Assembly: GCF_000364445.2 (NCBI RefSeq)
Contig: NZ_CP043538.1
Coordinates: 1,929,612 to 1,993,611, forward strand
Direction: 5' to 3'
DNA from: Methylobacterium mesophilicum SR1.6/6
GTDB taxonomy: Bacteria > Pseudomonadota > Alphaproteobacteria > Rhizobiales > Beijerinckiaceae
Length of the DNA stretch: 64,000 bases
This document shows, piece after piece, positions 44,480 to 52,358 of the stretch (position 1 is its first letter; the number at the start of each line of letters is the position of its first letter). The notes below the pieces were generated by a model, which saw nothing but the letters and a program-made list of their open reading frames with translations, made no database searches and was not told the origin of the DNA. The position numbers and the translations under genes were made by a program.

Positions 44480-44683
44480 TCAGCGGCGGTTCTTGATGAG
44501 GCTGTCGACGTTCCTGTTGGCCTCCCTGTTCTCCTTCCGCTGCATGGCAATCGCGTGCCGGGTGTCCTTCATCGACATCCGATCGCGCTTGCCTTGCGGC
44601 ATCCCGTTCGGCGCCGCCAGGGCCGGCGTGACCGCCCAGAGGGTTGCCAAACACAGGGCAGCGCGCGTCGTCTTCTTGAGCAT
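44480..44683 (-). CDS. Small secreted basic protein
   Basis: This 67-aa protein has a signal peptide (MLKKTTRAALCLATLWAVTP, ending ALA) and a short, highly charged mature part rich in Arg, Lys and Met. No family is recognised. It is downstream of the YfdX gene on the same strand, 130 bp away. Confidence 0.6.
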   Translation of the reverse strand: MLKKTTRAALCLATLWAVTPALAAPNGMPQGKRDRMSMKDTRHAIAMQRKENREANRNVDSLIKNRR

Positions 44684-44813
44684 GATCGATCCTCCATTCG
44701 GTCGGTGGGGCAGGATGTTTGCGCGAAACCCTCTGCGGATCAGCGGGTGCCGGTGACCGGTGTCGGCCGGCGCGCCGCGCCGGCCGGGACGGGCTCGGGT
44801 CAGCGGGACCCGT

Positions 44814-45635
44814 TCACTTGCCGGCCTTGGTGCTCGCCGTCGTGCCGGAGGCCTGCGGCGCCGTCGTGCCGGTCGTGGCGGACGTCGTGGCGGACGTCGT
44901 GGCGGCCTTGGCCGTCTGAGGCACGGCGACGGCGTCGATCACGTCGAAGCGCATCGCGTCCTGCGCGGTCTTCAGGATCGCGTTCGCCTCATAGTACTTG
45001 CCCTGTCCGATCAGCGTCGCCGCCTGATCGACGTCCGCCATGGTCTTGTTGAGCGGCAGGACCGCCATCGTGAAGTTGACGTCCACGTGGGCGAGCTTGA
45101 GCTTCTCCAGCGCGCCCTTCTGGTCCCCCTGCGCGAGGTTCTTGTTCGCCTCGGTCACGGCCGAGGCCTTGGCGGGCGTGGCCACGAAGTCGTCGCCCAG
45201 GGTGAGCTGCGCATCCACCGGCACCCAGGCGACCGGATCCTTGGACGCCGGCTTCGCGTCGGCCTTCGCGGCCGTCGCCGTCGCCGTCGCTGTCGCCTTG
45301 CCGGTCATGTCGGCGGGCGTCTTGAGGTCGGCCTCCGCCCTGTTGAACACCGCGTCGTCCGTCTTCGCCTTGGCGAAGGCCGCCTGCGCCTTGCCGATCA
45401 TGTCCTTGGCCTGCGCGGGATCGGCCTCGAAGATGGCGATGCGCGTGAGCTGGAGATCCCTGAAGCCCTGCGCGCCGTCCTTCGAGAGCTCGCCGACATC
45501 CGCGTCGACCGCCTTCTGGCTCGCGCTGATCGGCATGCTGTTCTGCTGAGCCGCCTGCTCGGCCGCGAAGGCGGTCCCGCCGAGGATGGTGGTGAGCACG
45601 AGCGCCGCAGCCATAGACTTGTGGTAAGTCATCAT
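44814..45635 (-). CDS. YfdX-family protein
   Basis: This 273-aa exported protein has a signal peptide (ending TAFA) and the YfdX domain: SQKAVDADVGELSKDGAQGF followed by RDLQLTRIAIFEADPAQAKD. The later part holds KLKLAHVDVNFTMAVLPLNK. Between the domain halves is an Ala/Thr/Lys-rich tract (TATATATAA), and the C-terminus has TSATTSATTGTT repeats. YfdX proteins are acid or multidrug-tolerance periplasmic proteins in enterobacteria; the role here is unknown. Confidence 0.85.
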   Translation of the reverse strand: MMTYHKSMAAALVLTTILGGTAFAAEQAAQQNSMPISASQKAVDADVGELSKDGAQGFRDLQLTRIAIFEADPAQAKDMIGKAQAAFAKAKTDDAVFNRAEADLKTPADMTGKATATATATAAKADAKPASKDPVAWVPVDAQLTLGDDFVATPAKASAVTEANKNLAQGDQKGALEKLKLAHVDVNFTMAVLPLNKTMADVDQAATLIGQGKYYEANAILKTAQDAMRFDVIDAVAVPQTAKAATTSATTSATTGTTAPQASGTTASTKAGK

Positions 45636-45874
45636 TCGTCTCCATCTGAGCGCCGGATCTAAGGCTTTGCTTTGAATTCGCCTTATTCATTCCGTGTTCA
45701 GATAATAGACTTGGGTCGTCTTGGTCGCATGTCCGGACGATTAAAAAACCGCAATGCAGGGCCGGGGGCGTGGCACCGCAAGCCGCGACGCCGACCCAGG
45801 TCGGGCATGCCTCTCCGGCGACGCGGACAGGCCTTGCGAAGCGTGGCGTTACGAGCGGGCGGGCGCCCCGGCGT

Positions 45875-46318
45875 TCACGCGTCGCGCCACTCGGAAAACG
45901 TCGCCGCCTGACCCACCGTCACGCCGTCGCGGTCGAGCTGCCAGACCACCGCCCGCTCGATCCAGAAGCGGCGCCCGTCCTTGGCGATGCGCAGGCCGCG
46001 GTAGCCGCGGGTGAACCCGTCCCGGGTGACCGCGTCGAGCAGCCGCTGCCGCTCGGCGCGCTCGGGCGCCTCCGCCGAGAGCCGCGACGGCAGGCCAATG
46101 AGTTCCTCGCGCCCGTAGCCGAAGCAGGCCTGCGCGGCCCGGTTGGCGTAGACGAAGCGCGGATCCGCACCGCCGTCATGGGCGAGGACCGCGAAGGGCG
46201 CCGCGTCGTAGAGCCAGCCGGCATCCCTGCCCGGCGGCACCAGGGGCGTGCCGAGGCGGCGCGCGTAGCTGCCGGCGAGGACGGCGAAGAAGTCCGGGTC
46301 GCGCGACAGGTCGGCCAT
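45875..46318 (-). CDS. MEKHLA (PAS-like) domain protein
   Basis: This 147-aa protein contains a PAS-like MEKHLA domain: YDAAPFAVLAHDGGADPRFV, then YANRAAQACFGYGREELIGL, and ERAVVWQLDRDGVTVGQAA. Such proteins may sense ligands or light. I chose the ATG at 46318 rather than 46372. It lies downstream of the MRJP-type gene on the same strand. Confidence 0.75.
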   Translation of the reverse strand: MADLSRDPDFFAVLAGSYARRLGTPLVPPGRDAGWLYDAAPFAVLAHDGGADPRFVYANRAAQACFGYGREELIGLPSRLSAEAPERAERQRLLDAVTRDGFTRGYRGLRIAKDGRRFWIERAVVWQLDRDGVTVGQAATFSEWRDA

Positions 46319-46388
46319 GGCCGGCGGGTGCCTCTCTTGGCGCGCGCGCCCCGGCGCCGAGCCGGGGTCCATAGCGGCGGAGAACGCT

Positions 46389-47564
46389 TTAGATGACCGG
46401 ATCGGCGTCGATTCGCATCCTCAGGATCGCGTAGGGGGGCTGTTGCAGGTCCGTGCCGCGGTTGAATTCCGGCCGTCGGTTGACCTGCGCGGCGGAGATG
46501 TAGAGCCAGCGATCGGGTGTGATCCAGAACGTGTCGGCCCAGACCAGCCTGTCGTCGGCGGCGAGCACCTCGATGGTGCCGTCCGGAAGGCGGCGGCCGA
46601 CCGCGTTGTGCTCCTGAAGGCTCAGATAGATCCGGTCCTGGGAATCCGTGGTCAGGCCGCCGGTCATGCCCTTCTCGCCGAGATCCCGGACCGCGGCCGC
46701 CACCGCGTCCCCGGAGGCGTTCGGGTCGCGCAGCGCAGCGGTCTCGACCGCGTAGAGGCGCCGGCTCATGAGCGGGGCGTAGTACAGGCGGGTGCCGTCG
46801 GGACTGAGCGCGATGCCGTTGGCGCCGCCCTTCGGACTCTTCGGCGGCGCGTCTCCCTTCCGCTCCATCACCGGCCGGCGCTCCACGAACTTGACGAGGC
46901 CCTCCTCGGACTTGGTGCTCGGATGCCCGTCGAGCCGCCGCACCACCTGGCCGCTGTCGAGATCGACCGCCAGGATCGCGCCCGTGCCGGCCTGACCCTG
47001 ATCGGTGATGTAGGCGCGGGCCCGGCCGTCGCGCACGTCGACCCGCAGATCGTTCAGAGACGACGTCGGTACGACCCCGGCATCGAGGGGAATTGTCCGG
47101 AGGATCCGGTTCTGCGCGATGTCGATCGCCGCGAGCTTCGCACCGCCCGGCACCGGCGTGCCCTTGCCCTCGGGCAGGCCGGCATCCAGCACCCAGAGCG
47201 TGTCGTTGCGGTCGAAGACGCCGTTGGGGACATGGAACAGCGTGGATTGCGCCGCCTTCGGATCGGGCCGGTTCGTCGGCGCGTCCGGGTAGGGCTTCAC
47301 CGCGCCGTCGGGCATAACCTCGCCCAGGGTCACCGGCTCGGCTCCGGTGAAGCGCGGCATCATCACGAAGATTCGCCCGCCCCGGGCGATCGCCAGCCCG
47401 GTGGGCGTGGAGGGGGCGTCCGCTGCGATCGCCAAGTCCAGCGTGCCGACGGGCCGGCTCACGGGCGGCTCGCGGCGGGGAGGCGTTCCGGCTCCGGCCC
47501 GGTCCGGTCCTGCCGCGAGGACGGCGAGGCCGGATCCGATCAGGCGGCGGCGGTCGAGGGACAT
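46389..47564 (-). CDS. Major-royal-jelly-type (SMP-30-like) beta-propeller protein
   Basis: This 391-aa protein has an N-terminal signal (RRRLIGSGLAVLAAGPDRAG, possibly Tat-type RRR) and a six-bladed propeller typical of MRJP/yellow or L-dopachrome-like proteins: DAGLPEGKGTPVPGG, LNDLRVDVRDGRARAYITDQ, GANGIALSPDGTRLYYAPL. The enzymatic role is unknown. The start is taken at 47564; the frame remains open to 47648. Confidence 0.8.
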   Translation of the reverse strand: MSLDRRRLIGSGLAVLAAGPDRAGAGTPPRREPPVSRPVGTLDLAIAADAPSTPTGLAIARGGRIFVMMPRFTGAEPVTLGEVMPDGAVKPYPDAPTNRPDPKAAQSTLFHVPNGVFDRNDTLWVLDAGLPEGKGTPVPGGAKLAAIDIAQNRILRTIPLDAGVVPTSSLNDLRVDVRDGRARAYITDQGQAGTGAILAVDLDSGQVVRRLDGHPSTKSEEGLVKFVERRPVMERKGDAPPKSPKGGANGIALSPDGTRLYYAPLMSRRLYAVETAALRDPNASGDAVAAAVRDLGEKGMTGGLTTDSQDRIYLSLQEHNAVGRRLPDGTIEVLAADDRLVWADTFWITPDRWLYISAAQVNRRPEFNRGTDLQQPPYAILRMRIDADPVI

Positions 47565-48282
47565 GCGTATCCTGTCGTGGCAACGGCTGGCGTGGCGGGC
47601 CCGTCGGCTTTCGCGGTCGCGAGGCGCCGCTCCCAGGGCGACACCCATGGTGACTCTCAGGGCGACGTGCCAACGCGCCGCGAAGGCAGGTGATCCCGCG
47701 CCGGCCCGGCGGCGCGCATCGGCGGCCGATCACGGGGCGCTGTCGGGCATGCGGGCGCGGATGTGGCCGTCCGCGCCGACCACGATAGAGCCGGCAGAAA
47801 TTTTTGACCGAAGTGGTCGCTCGCGGACAAAGCTGACGATGGAAATTAGATCAATATAGGCCGATCGGATCCGGCCGATGCTGGCGAAATAATTTACAGA
47901 TAATGATCAATATGCGATGAAAGACCTATCATTGATCGCGAATAGCGTCGACTTGACGCGAGTGCTGCATGCGCGCTAACAGGACCGAAGTATAAATAAT
48001 CGATCTTCTCGTCAGAATTTGCCTGTGCATCAGCCCTGTGGTGATGTGGGCGGGTCCAGGTCGCGCCGGTATTGGGTCCTGACCCGCGAGATCTCGGCGC
48101 ATCGCCAGGATAGTCCGTGTCGATGTTGGATCACCCGTGTGCCGGCCTCCGGTGCGCATGATCTCGACGTCATGTGCCCGGCCTACATGCGACGCGGGGA
48201 GAGGCGGGGGCGGTGCCAGGACCGGCCGCGTCCCGGCGTTGGCCTCGGGGCCTGGGCATGACATCGGAGAGGTGGGACGCGC
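47565..48282. other. Intergenic region with an AT-rich core
   Basis: This 718-bp gap has no convincing gene. Its centre (about 47785-48010) is markedly AT-rich for this genome, including runs such as AAATTTTTGACC and AATAATTTACAGATAATG, with several ATGATCAAT/ATTGATCG-like half-sites. It may hold a promoter for the ParA gene, a regulatory site or a scar of transferred DNA. Confidence 0.4.
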
Positions 48283-48987
48283 ATGGATCCTGAAGGATCC
48301 GGAGGGAGGCCGGACTTCGCGCCGCGGGGCGCCGACGGGCCGCTGCGGGTCGTGGCGATGGCGGTGCAGAAGGGCGGCACCGGCAAGACCACCCTGGCGG
48401 CGTCCCTGGCCGTCGCCGCCGCGGAGGCGGGCGAGCGGGTGACCGCGCTCGACCTCGACCCGCAGGGGTCGCTCGCCAGCTGGGGCGCCCTGCGGCAGGA
48501 GGAGTCCGTCGCGGTCGATCGGGTGCAGCCCTGGGAGATGGGCCAGCTCTCGGAGATCCTCGGTGTCCTCGCCGCGCAGGGCACGACGCTCGCCGTCCTC
48601 GACACCGCCGGCAGTTCGGCCGGCCTCGCGCCGGCCCTGAAGGACGCCGATTTCGTGCTGATGCCGGTGCGGCCGTCCCGGCTCGACATCGTGGCCGCGC
48701 GCCCGACGCTCCAAGCGTTGGTCAATCTCGGGCTGCGGCAGCGCTTCGCCCTCGCGCTGAACCAGTGCCCGCCGCCACCCTCGCCGCGCACCAGCGCCTA
48801 CGCGGCACAGCTGCGGGCGCTGGGCGTGCTGGCCGAGCCCGGCATCATCCACCGGGTCGACCACCAGGATGCCCTGGCCACGGGCCTCGGCGTCACCGAA
48901 TACGCCCCCGGCAGCCCGGCCGCCGAGGAGGTCCGGGCGCTGTGGACCTGGATCGACGCGAAGATGCGGGCGGCGACCGCCCGCTGA
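48283..48987 (+). CDS. ParA-family ATPase
   Basis: This 234-aa protein has the deviant Walker A QKGGTGKTT near residue 30, ALDLDPQGSLASWG (A' motif) and LAVLDTAGSS. ParA/MinD ATPases position DNA or cellular cargo. There is no adjacent parB, so it is more likely an orphan partitioning-type ATPase than a replicon system. Confidence 0.9.
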   Translation: MDPEGSGGRPDFAPRGADGPLRVVAMAVQKGGTGKTTLAASLAVAAAEAGERVTALDLDPQGSLASWGALRQEESVAVDRVQPWEMGQLSEILGVLAAQGTTLAVLDTAGSSAGLAPALKDADFVLMPVRPSRLDIVAARPTLQALVNLGLRQRFALALNQCPPPPSPRTSAYAAQLRALGVLAEPGIIHRVDHQDALATGLGVTEYAPGSPAAEEVRALWTWIDAKMRAATAR

Positions 48988-48989
48988 GG

Positions 48990-50372
48990 TCAGCGCTGAC
49001 CGAGCGCCGCCAGGATCCGCGCCCAGGAGCGCGTGCCCTTGTGGAAGCTCGTCAGATTGTACTTCTCGTTGGGCGAGTGGATGCGGTCGTCGTCGAGGCC
49101 GAAGCCGATCAGCAGGGTGTCGCGCCCGAGGATCCGCTTGAAGTCGCCGACGATCGGGATCGAGCCGCCCGCGCCCACGGTCACCGCCGGCACGCCCCAC
49201 TCATCCTGCAGCGCCGTCTTGGCGGCCCCGAGCTGCGGCATGTCGAAGGGCAGGCTGATCGCCCGCGAGCCCTTGTAGGTGATGACCTCGACTTGGCAGT
49301 CCGCCGGCACCCGCGCGCGCACGAAGGCCTCGAAGCTCTCGGCGAGCCGCTTCGGATCCTGGTCGTCCACGAGGCGGAAGGAGACCTTGGCCGAGGCGGT
49401 GGAGGCGATCACCGTCTTGGTGCCCTCGCCGGTATAGCCGCCGATGATGCCGTTGGCGTCGCAGGAGGGGCGCGACTGCACCAGCTCGATCGGCATCCGC
49501 CCGCGCTCGCCCGCAGGCTCCTTCAGGCCGATCGGGCCGAGCAGCGTCTCCGCCGTCAGGCCGAGGCCGCGCCACTGCTCCAGAACCTCGGGCGGCCGCT
49601 CGTGCACGCCCTCGTAGAAGCCCGGGATCGTCACCCGCCCGTCGGCATCGTGCAGGTCGGCGATGATTTTGGAGAGGACGTGGATCGGGTTGCGCGCCGC
49701 GCCGCCGAAGAAGCCGGAATGCAGGTCGCGGTCCGCGCAGGTGACCTTCACCTCGAAATAGGCGAGGCCGCGCAGCGACGACGTGATAGCCGGCGTGGTC
49801 TTGTCCCACATGGTGGTGTCGCAGACCAGGACCACGTCGCAGCCGAGCTTCTCCCGGTTGGCCGCGACCCATTCGGGCAGGCCCTGCGAGCCGCTCTCCT
49901 CGGCGCCCTCGATCAGGATCGTCACGCCGCAGGGCAGCGCCCCGCTCATGGCGATGTGGGCCCGGCACGCCTCCACGAAGGTCATCACCTGGCCTTTGTC
50001 GTCGGAAGAGCCGCGCCCCACGATCGTCTTGCCGCCCGCGCCATCGGTGATGTGCGGCTCGAAGGGCGACGTCTTCCACAGGTCGAGCGGGTCGACCGGC
50101 TGCACGTCGTAATGGCCGTAGAACAGGACGTGCGGCGCCCCGGGCTTCGGCCTGTGGGCCAGCACCACCGGGTGGAGCGAGGTCTCCTCCACGGAGGTCT
50201 CGAACCCGAGCGCCGTCAGGTCCTGGGCGAGCCAAGCGGCGGCCTCGCGGCAATGGCCGGCATAGGCCGGATCGGTGGAGATCGACGGGATCCGCAGGAA
50301 GGCGAACAGCCGCTCCAGGGCGTTCTCCAGGTTCGTGTCGATATCGTTGAGGATCGCGTCGAGCGCGGCCAT
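48990..50372 (-). CDS. M20-family dipeptidase
   Basis: This 460-aa zinc peptidase has the metal-site motifs LFYGHYDVQP near residue 85, GRGSSDDKGQ (bridging Asp), EGAEESGS (catalytic Glu pair) and DRDLHSGFFGGA with the later DDDRIHSPNE. It is a cytosolic M20 enzyme (dipeptidase or carboxypeptidase). It is convergent with the ParA gene, 3 bp away. Confidence 0.95.
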   Translation of the reverse strand: MAALDAILNDIDTNLENALERLFAFLRIPSISTDPAYAGHCREAAAWLAQDLTALGFETSVEETSLHPVVLAHRPKPGAPHVLFYGHYDVQPVDPLDLWKTSPFEPHITDGAGGKTIVGRGSSDDKGQVMTFVEACRAHIAMSGALPCGVTILIEGAEESGSQGLPEWVAANREKLGCDVVLVCDTTMWDKTTPAITSSLRGLAYFEVKVTCADRDLHSGFFGGAARNPIHVLSKIIADLHDADGRVTIPGFYEGVHERPPEVLEQWRGLGLTAETLLGPIGLKEPAGERGRMPIELVQSRPSCDANGIIGGYTGEGTKTVIASTASAKVSFRLVDDQDPKRLAESFEAFVRARVPADCQVEVITYKGSRAISLPFDMPQLGAAKTALQDEWGVPAVTVGAGGSIPIVGDFKRILGRDTLLIGFGLDDDRIHSPNEKYNLTSFHKGTRSWARILAALGQR

Positions 50373-50485
50373 CGGGGGCTCCGGGGTTTTCTCGCGGAAC
50401 GAGGGTTAGCCGAGGCGGGGCGGAGGGAGCAACGTCGGGGAGCAGAGATCGGATGTTGAGCCGCTCCGCGGCGTATTCCTGCGCT

Positions 50486-50600
50486 GGGTCCCGGATCGGG
50501 TTCCGCTGTCGCTCCACCTGTCCGGGAAAGGGTGGCGCTACGAAGTGAGACGCGACGCCTTCTCCCGGGCGCATGGAGCGCCAGCGGAATGCGACCCGGG
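50486..50600. repeat. Imperfect palindromic intergenic repeat
   Basis: Arms around GTTCCGCTGTCGCTCC (about 50510-50525) and GGAGCGCCAGCGGAATGC (about 50575-50592) are imperfect reverse complements, flanked by GGGTC and GACCC. A smaller pair TCCGGGAAAGG/CTTCTCCCGGG sits inside. It lies in the 449-bp gap (50373-50821) before the molybdenum hydroxylase genes. Confidence 0.5.
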
Positions 50601-50821
50601 GCCTAGCATGAGACTCGCCGCGAAGCGGATCCACACCACCCAGCAGCATGGGTGCGGAACCGCAGCCTGACCCTCCGATCCCGGCGTGAGATCAACCATC
50701 CCGGAACAGGCGCAGATTGGAATGGTTATCGACCGAGATCGTCAGGCCGGCGCCAGCACGTTCCGCCTGGGTGCCGATCCGTTCCCGTCCGGCCCTGGCC
50801 GGCCCAGACCGTGGACACGCC

Positions 50822-51346
50822 ATGCGCCTCGAGACCCAGCCGCCCGTGTCGGCGGACACGCCCATCGGCATCACGCTCACGATCAACGGGCAGCGGCGCG
50901 AGCTCCAGGTCGCCCCGTGGACCACCCTGCTCGATCTGCTGCGCGAAAGACTCGACCTCACCGGCACCAAGAAGGGCTGCGACCACGGCCAGTGCGGCGC
51001 CTGCACGGTGCTGGTGAACGGCACCCGGGTAAATTCCTGCCTGACGCTCGCCGTGATGAAGGACGGCGCCGAGATCACCACGGTGGAAGGCCTCGCCGGC
51101 CTCGGCGACCGGGCGGGCAGCAACGCCCTCCACCCGATCCAGGAAGCCTTCATCGAGCACGACGCCTTCCAGTGCGGCTACTGCACCCCGGGCCAGCTCT
51201 GCTCCTCGGTCGGCCTGATGAACGAGGGCCACGCCCACACAAGGGACGAGATCCGCGAGGCGATGAGCGGCAACATCTGCCGCTGCGGCGCCTACACCAA
51301 CATCGTCGACGCCATCGAGGACGTCATGCAGGGAGGCGCCCGATGA
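50822..51346 (+). CDS. Molybdenum hydroxylase [2Fe-2S] subunit
   Basis: This 174-aa subunit has two [2Fe-2S] sites: plant-type CDHGQCGACTVLVNG near residue 60 and the C-terminal CGYCTPGQ and CRCGAY. It resembles PaoA/YagT of periplasmic aldehyde oxidoreductase but has no Tat signal, so a cytosolic location is likely. Its stop overlaps the next start (ATGA). Confidence 0.92.
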   Translation: MRLETQPPVSADTPIGITLTINGQRRELQVAPWTTLLDLLRERLDLTGTKKGCDHGQCGACTVLVNGTRVNSCLTLAVMKDGAEITTVEGLAGLGDRAGSNALHPIQEAFIEHDAFQCGYCTPGQLCSSVGLMNEGHAHTRDEIREAMSGNICRCGAYTNIVDAIEDVMQGGAR

Positions 51347-52350
51347 ACCGCTTCGATTACGTCCGCGCCGGCACGGTGGCGGAGGCGGTGCAGGCCTTCG
51401 GGGCCGGGGCGCGCTTCATCGCCGGCGGCACCAACCTGATCGACCTGATGAAGTACGAGGTCGAGAAGCCCGGCCGGCTGATCGACATCACCCGGCTGCC
51501 GCTGGACCAAATCGAGGACCAGGGCGGCGGCCTGCGGATCGGCGCGCTCGCCACCAACGCCAAGGTGGCGTACGACGATCAGGTCGCGGCGCGCTATCCG
51601 CTCCTGCGCAACGCCATCCTGGCCGGCGCCTCGGCACAGCTGCGCAACGCCGCCTCCACGGGTGGCAACCTGCTCCAGCGGACCCGCTGCTACTATTTCT
51701 ACGACGTCGCGACGCCCTGCAACAAGCGCGCGCCCGGCTCCGGCTGCCCGGCGATCGGCGGGACGAACCGCATCCACGCGATCTTCGGGACGAGCGAGCA
51801 CTGTATCGCCACCCATCCCTCCGACATGTGTATCGCGCTGGCCGCCCTGGAGGCCACCGTGCAGGTGAGCGGGCCGCAGGGCGACCGGTCGATCCCGTTC
51901 TCCGAGTTCCACCGCCTGCCGGGCGACACCCCCGAGACCGACACCAACCTCGCCCCCGGCGAGATCATCGTGTCGGTGGACCTGCCGGAGAGCCGCTTCC
52001 CGCAGCACTACACCTACCTGAAGCTGCGCGATCGCCTGTCCTACGCCTTCGCGCTGGTCTCGGTGGCGGCCGCCCTGGAGCTCGACGGCGACACGGTGAA
52101 GACCGCCCGCCTCGCGCTCGGCGGCGTCGCCCACAAGCCCTGGCGCAACCGGGAGGCGGAGGCGCTGCTCGCGGGCAAGCCCGCGACCCGCGAGAGCTTC
52201 CAGGCGGCGGCCGACCTGATCGTCGCGGAGGCCAAGCCCCAATCGGAGAACGGCTTCAAGATCGATCTCGCCCGGCGCGCCATCGTGCGCGGCCTCGAAC
52301 AGGCCGCCGCCGGCACGCCCCAGTCGCTCAGCGACAAGCGCATCCAGTAG
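51343..52350 (+). CDS. Molybdenum hydroxylase FAD subunit with [4Fe-4S] motif
   Basis: This 335-aa FAD-binding subunit has FIAGGTNLIDLMKYEVEKPG and STGGNLLQRTRC, and then the extra cysteines of a [4Fe-4S] cluster in CYYFYD, CNKRAPGSGC and HCIATHPSDMC. That combination is typical of the PaoB/YagS type. It passes electrons from the Mo site. Confidence 0.93.
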   Translation: MNRFDYVRAGTVAEAVQAFGAGARFIAGGTNLIDLMKYEVEKPGRLIDITRLPLDQIEDQGGGLRIGALATNAKVAYDDQVAARYPLLRNAILAGASAQLRNAASTGGNLLQRTRCYYFYDVATPCNKRAPGSGCPAIGGTNRIHAIFGTSEHCIATHPSDMCIALAALEATVQVSGPQGDRSIPFSEFHRLPGDTPETDTNLAPGEIIVSVDLPESRFPQHYTYLKLRDRLSYAFALVSVAAALELDGDTVKTARLALGGVAHKPWRNREAEALLAGKPATRESFQAAADLIVAEAKPQSENGFKIDLARRAIVRGLEQAAAGTPQSLSDKRIQ

Positions 52351-52358
52351 GGCCCGCC

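Noticed and set aside
45270..45300. Triplet-like repeat tract near 45270 as a CRISPR or satellite
   Set aside because: It is coding sequence for an Ala/Thr run of the YfdX protein. No CRISPR array with spaced identical repeats was seen anywhere in the window.
48283..48987. Plasmid-type partition locus
   Set aside because: Only a ParA-family ATPase is present; no parB, replication gene or iterons nearby, and its neighbours are chromosomal-type genes.
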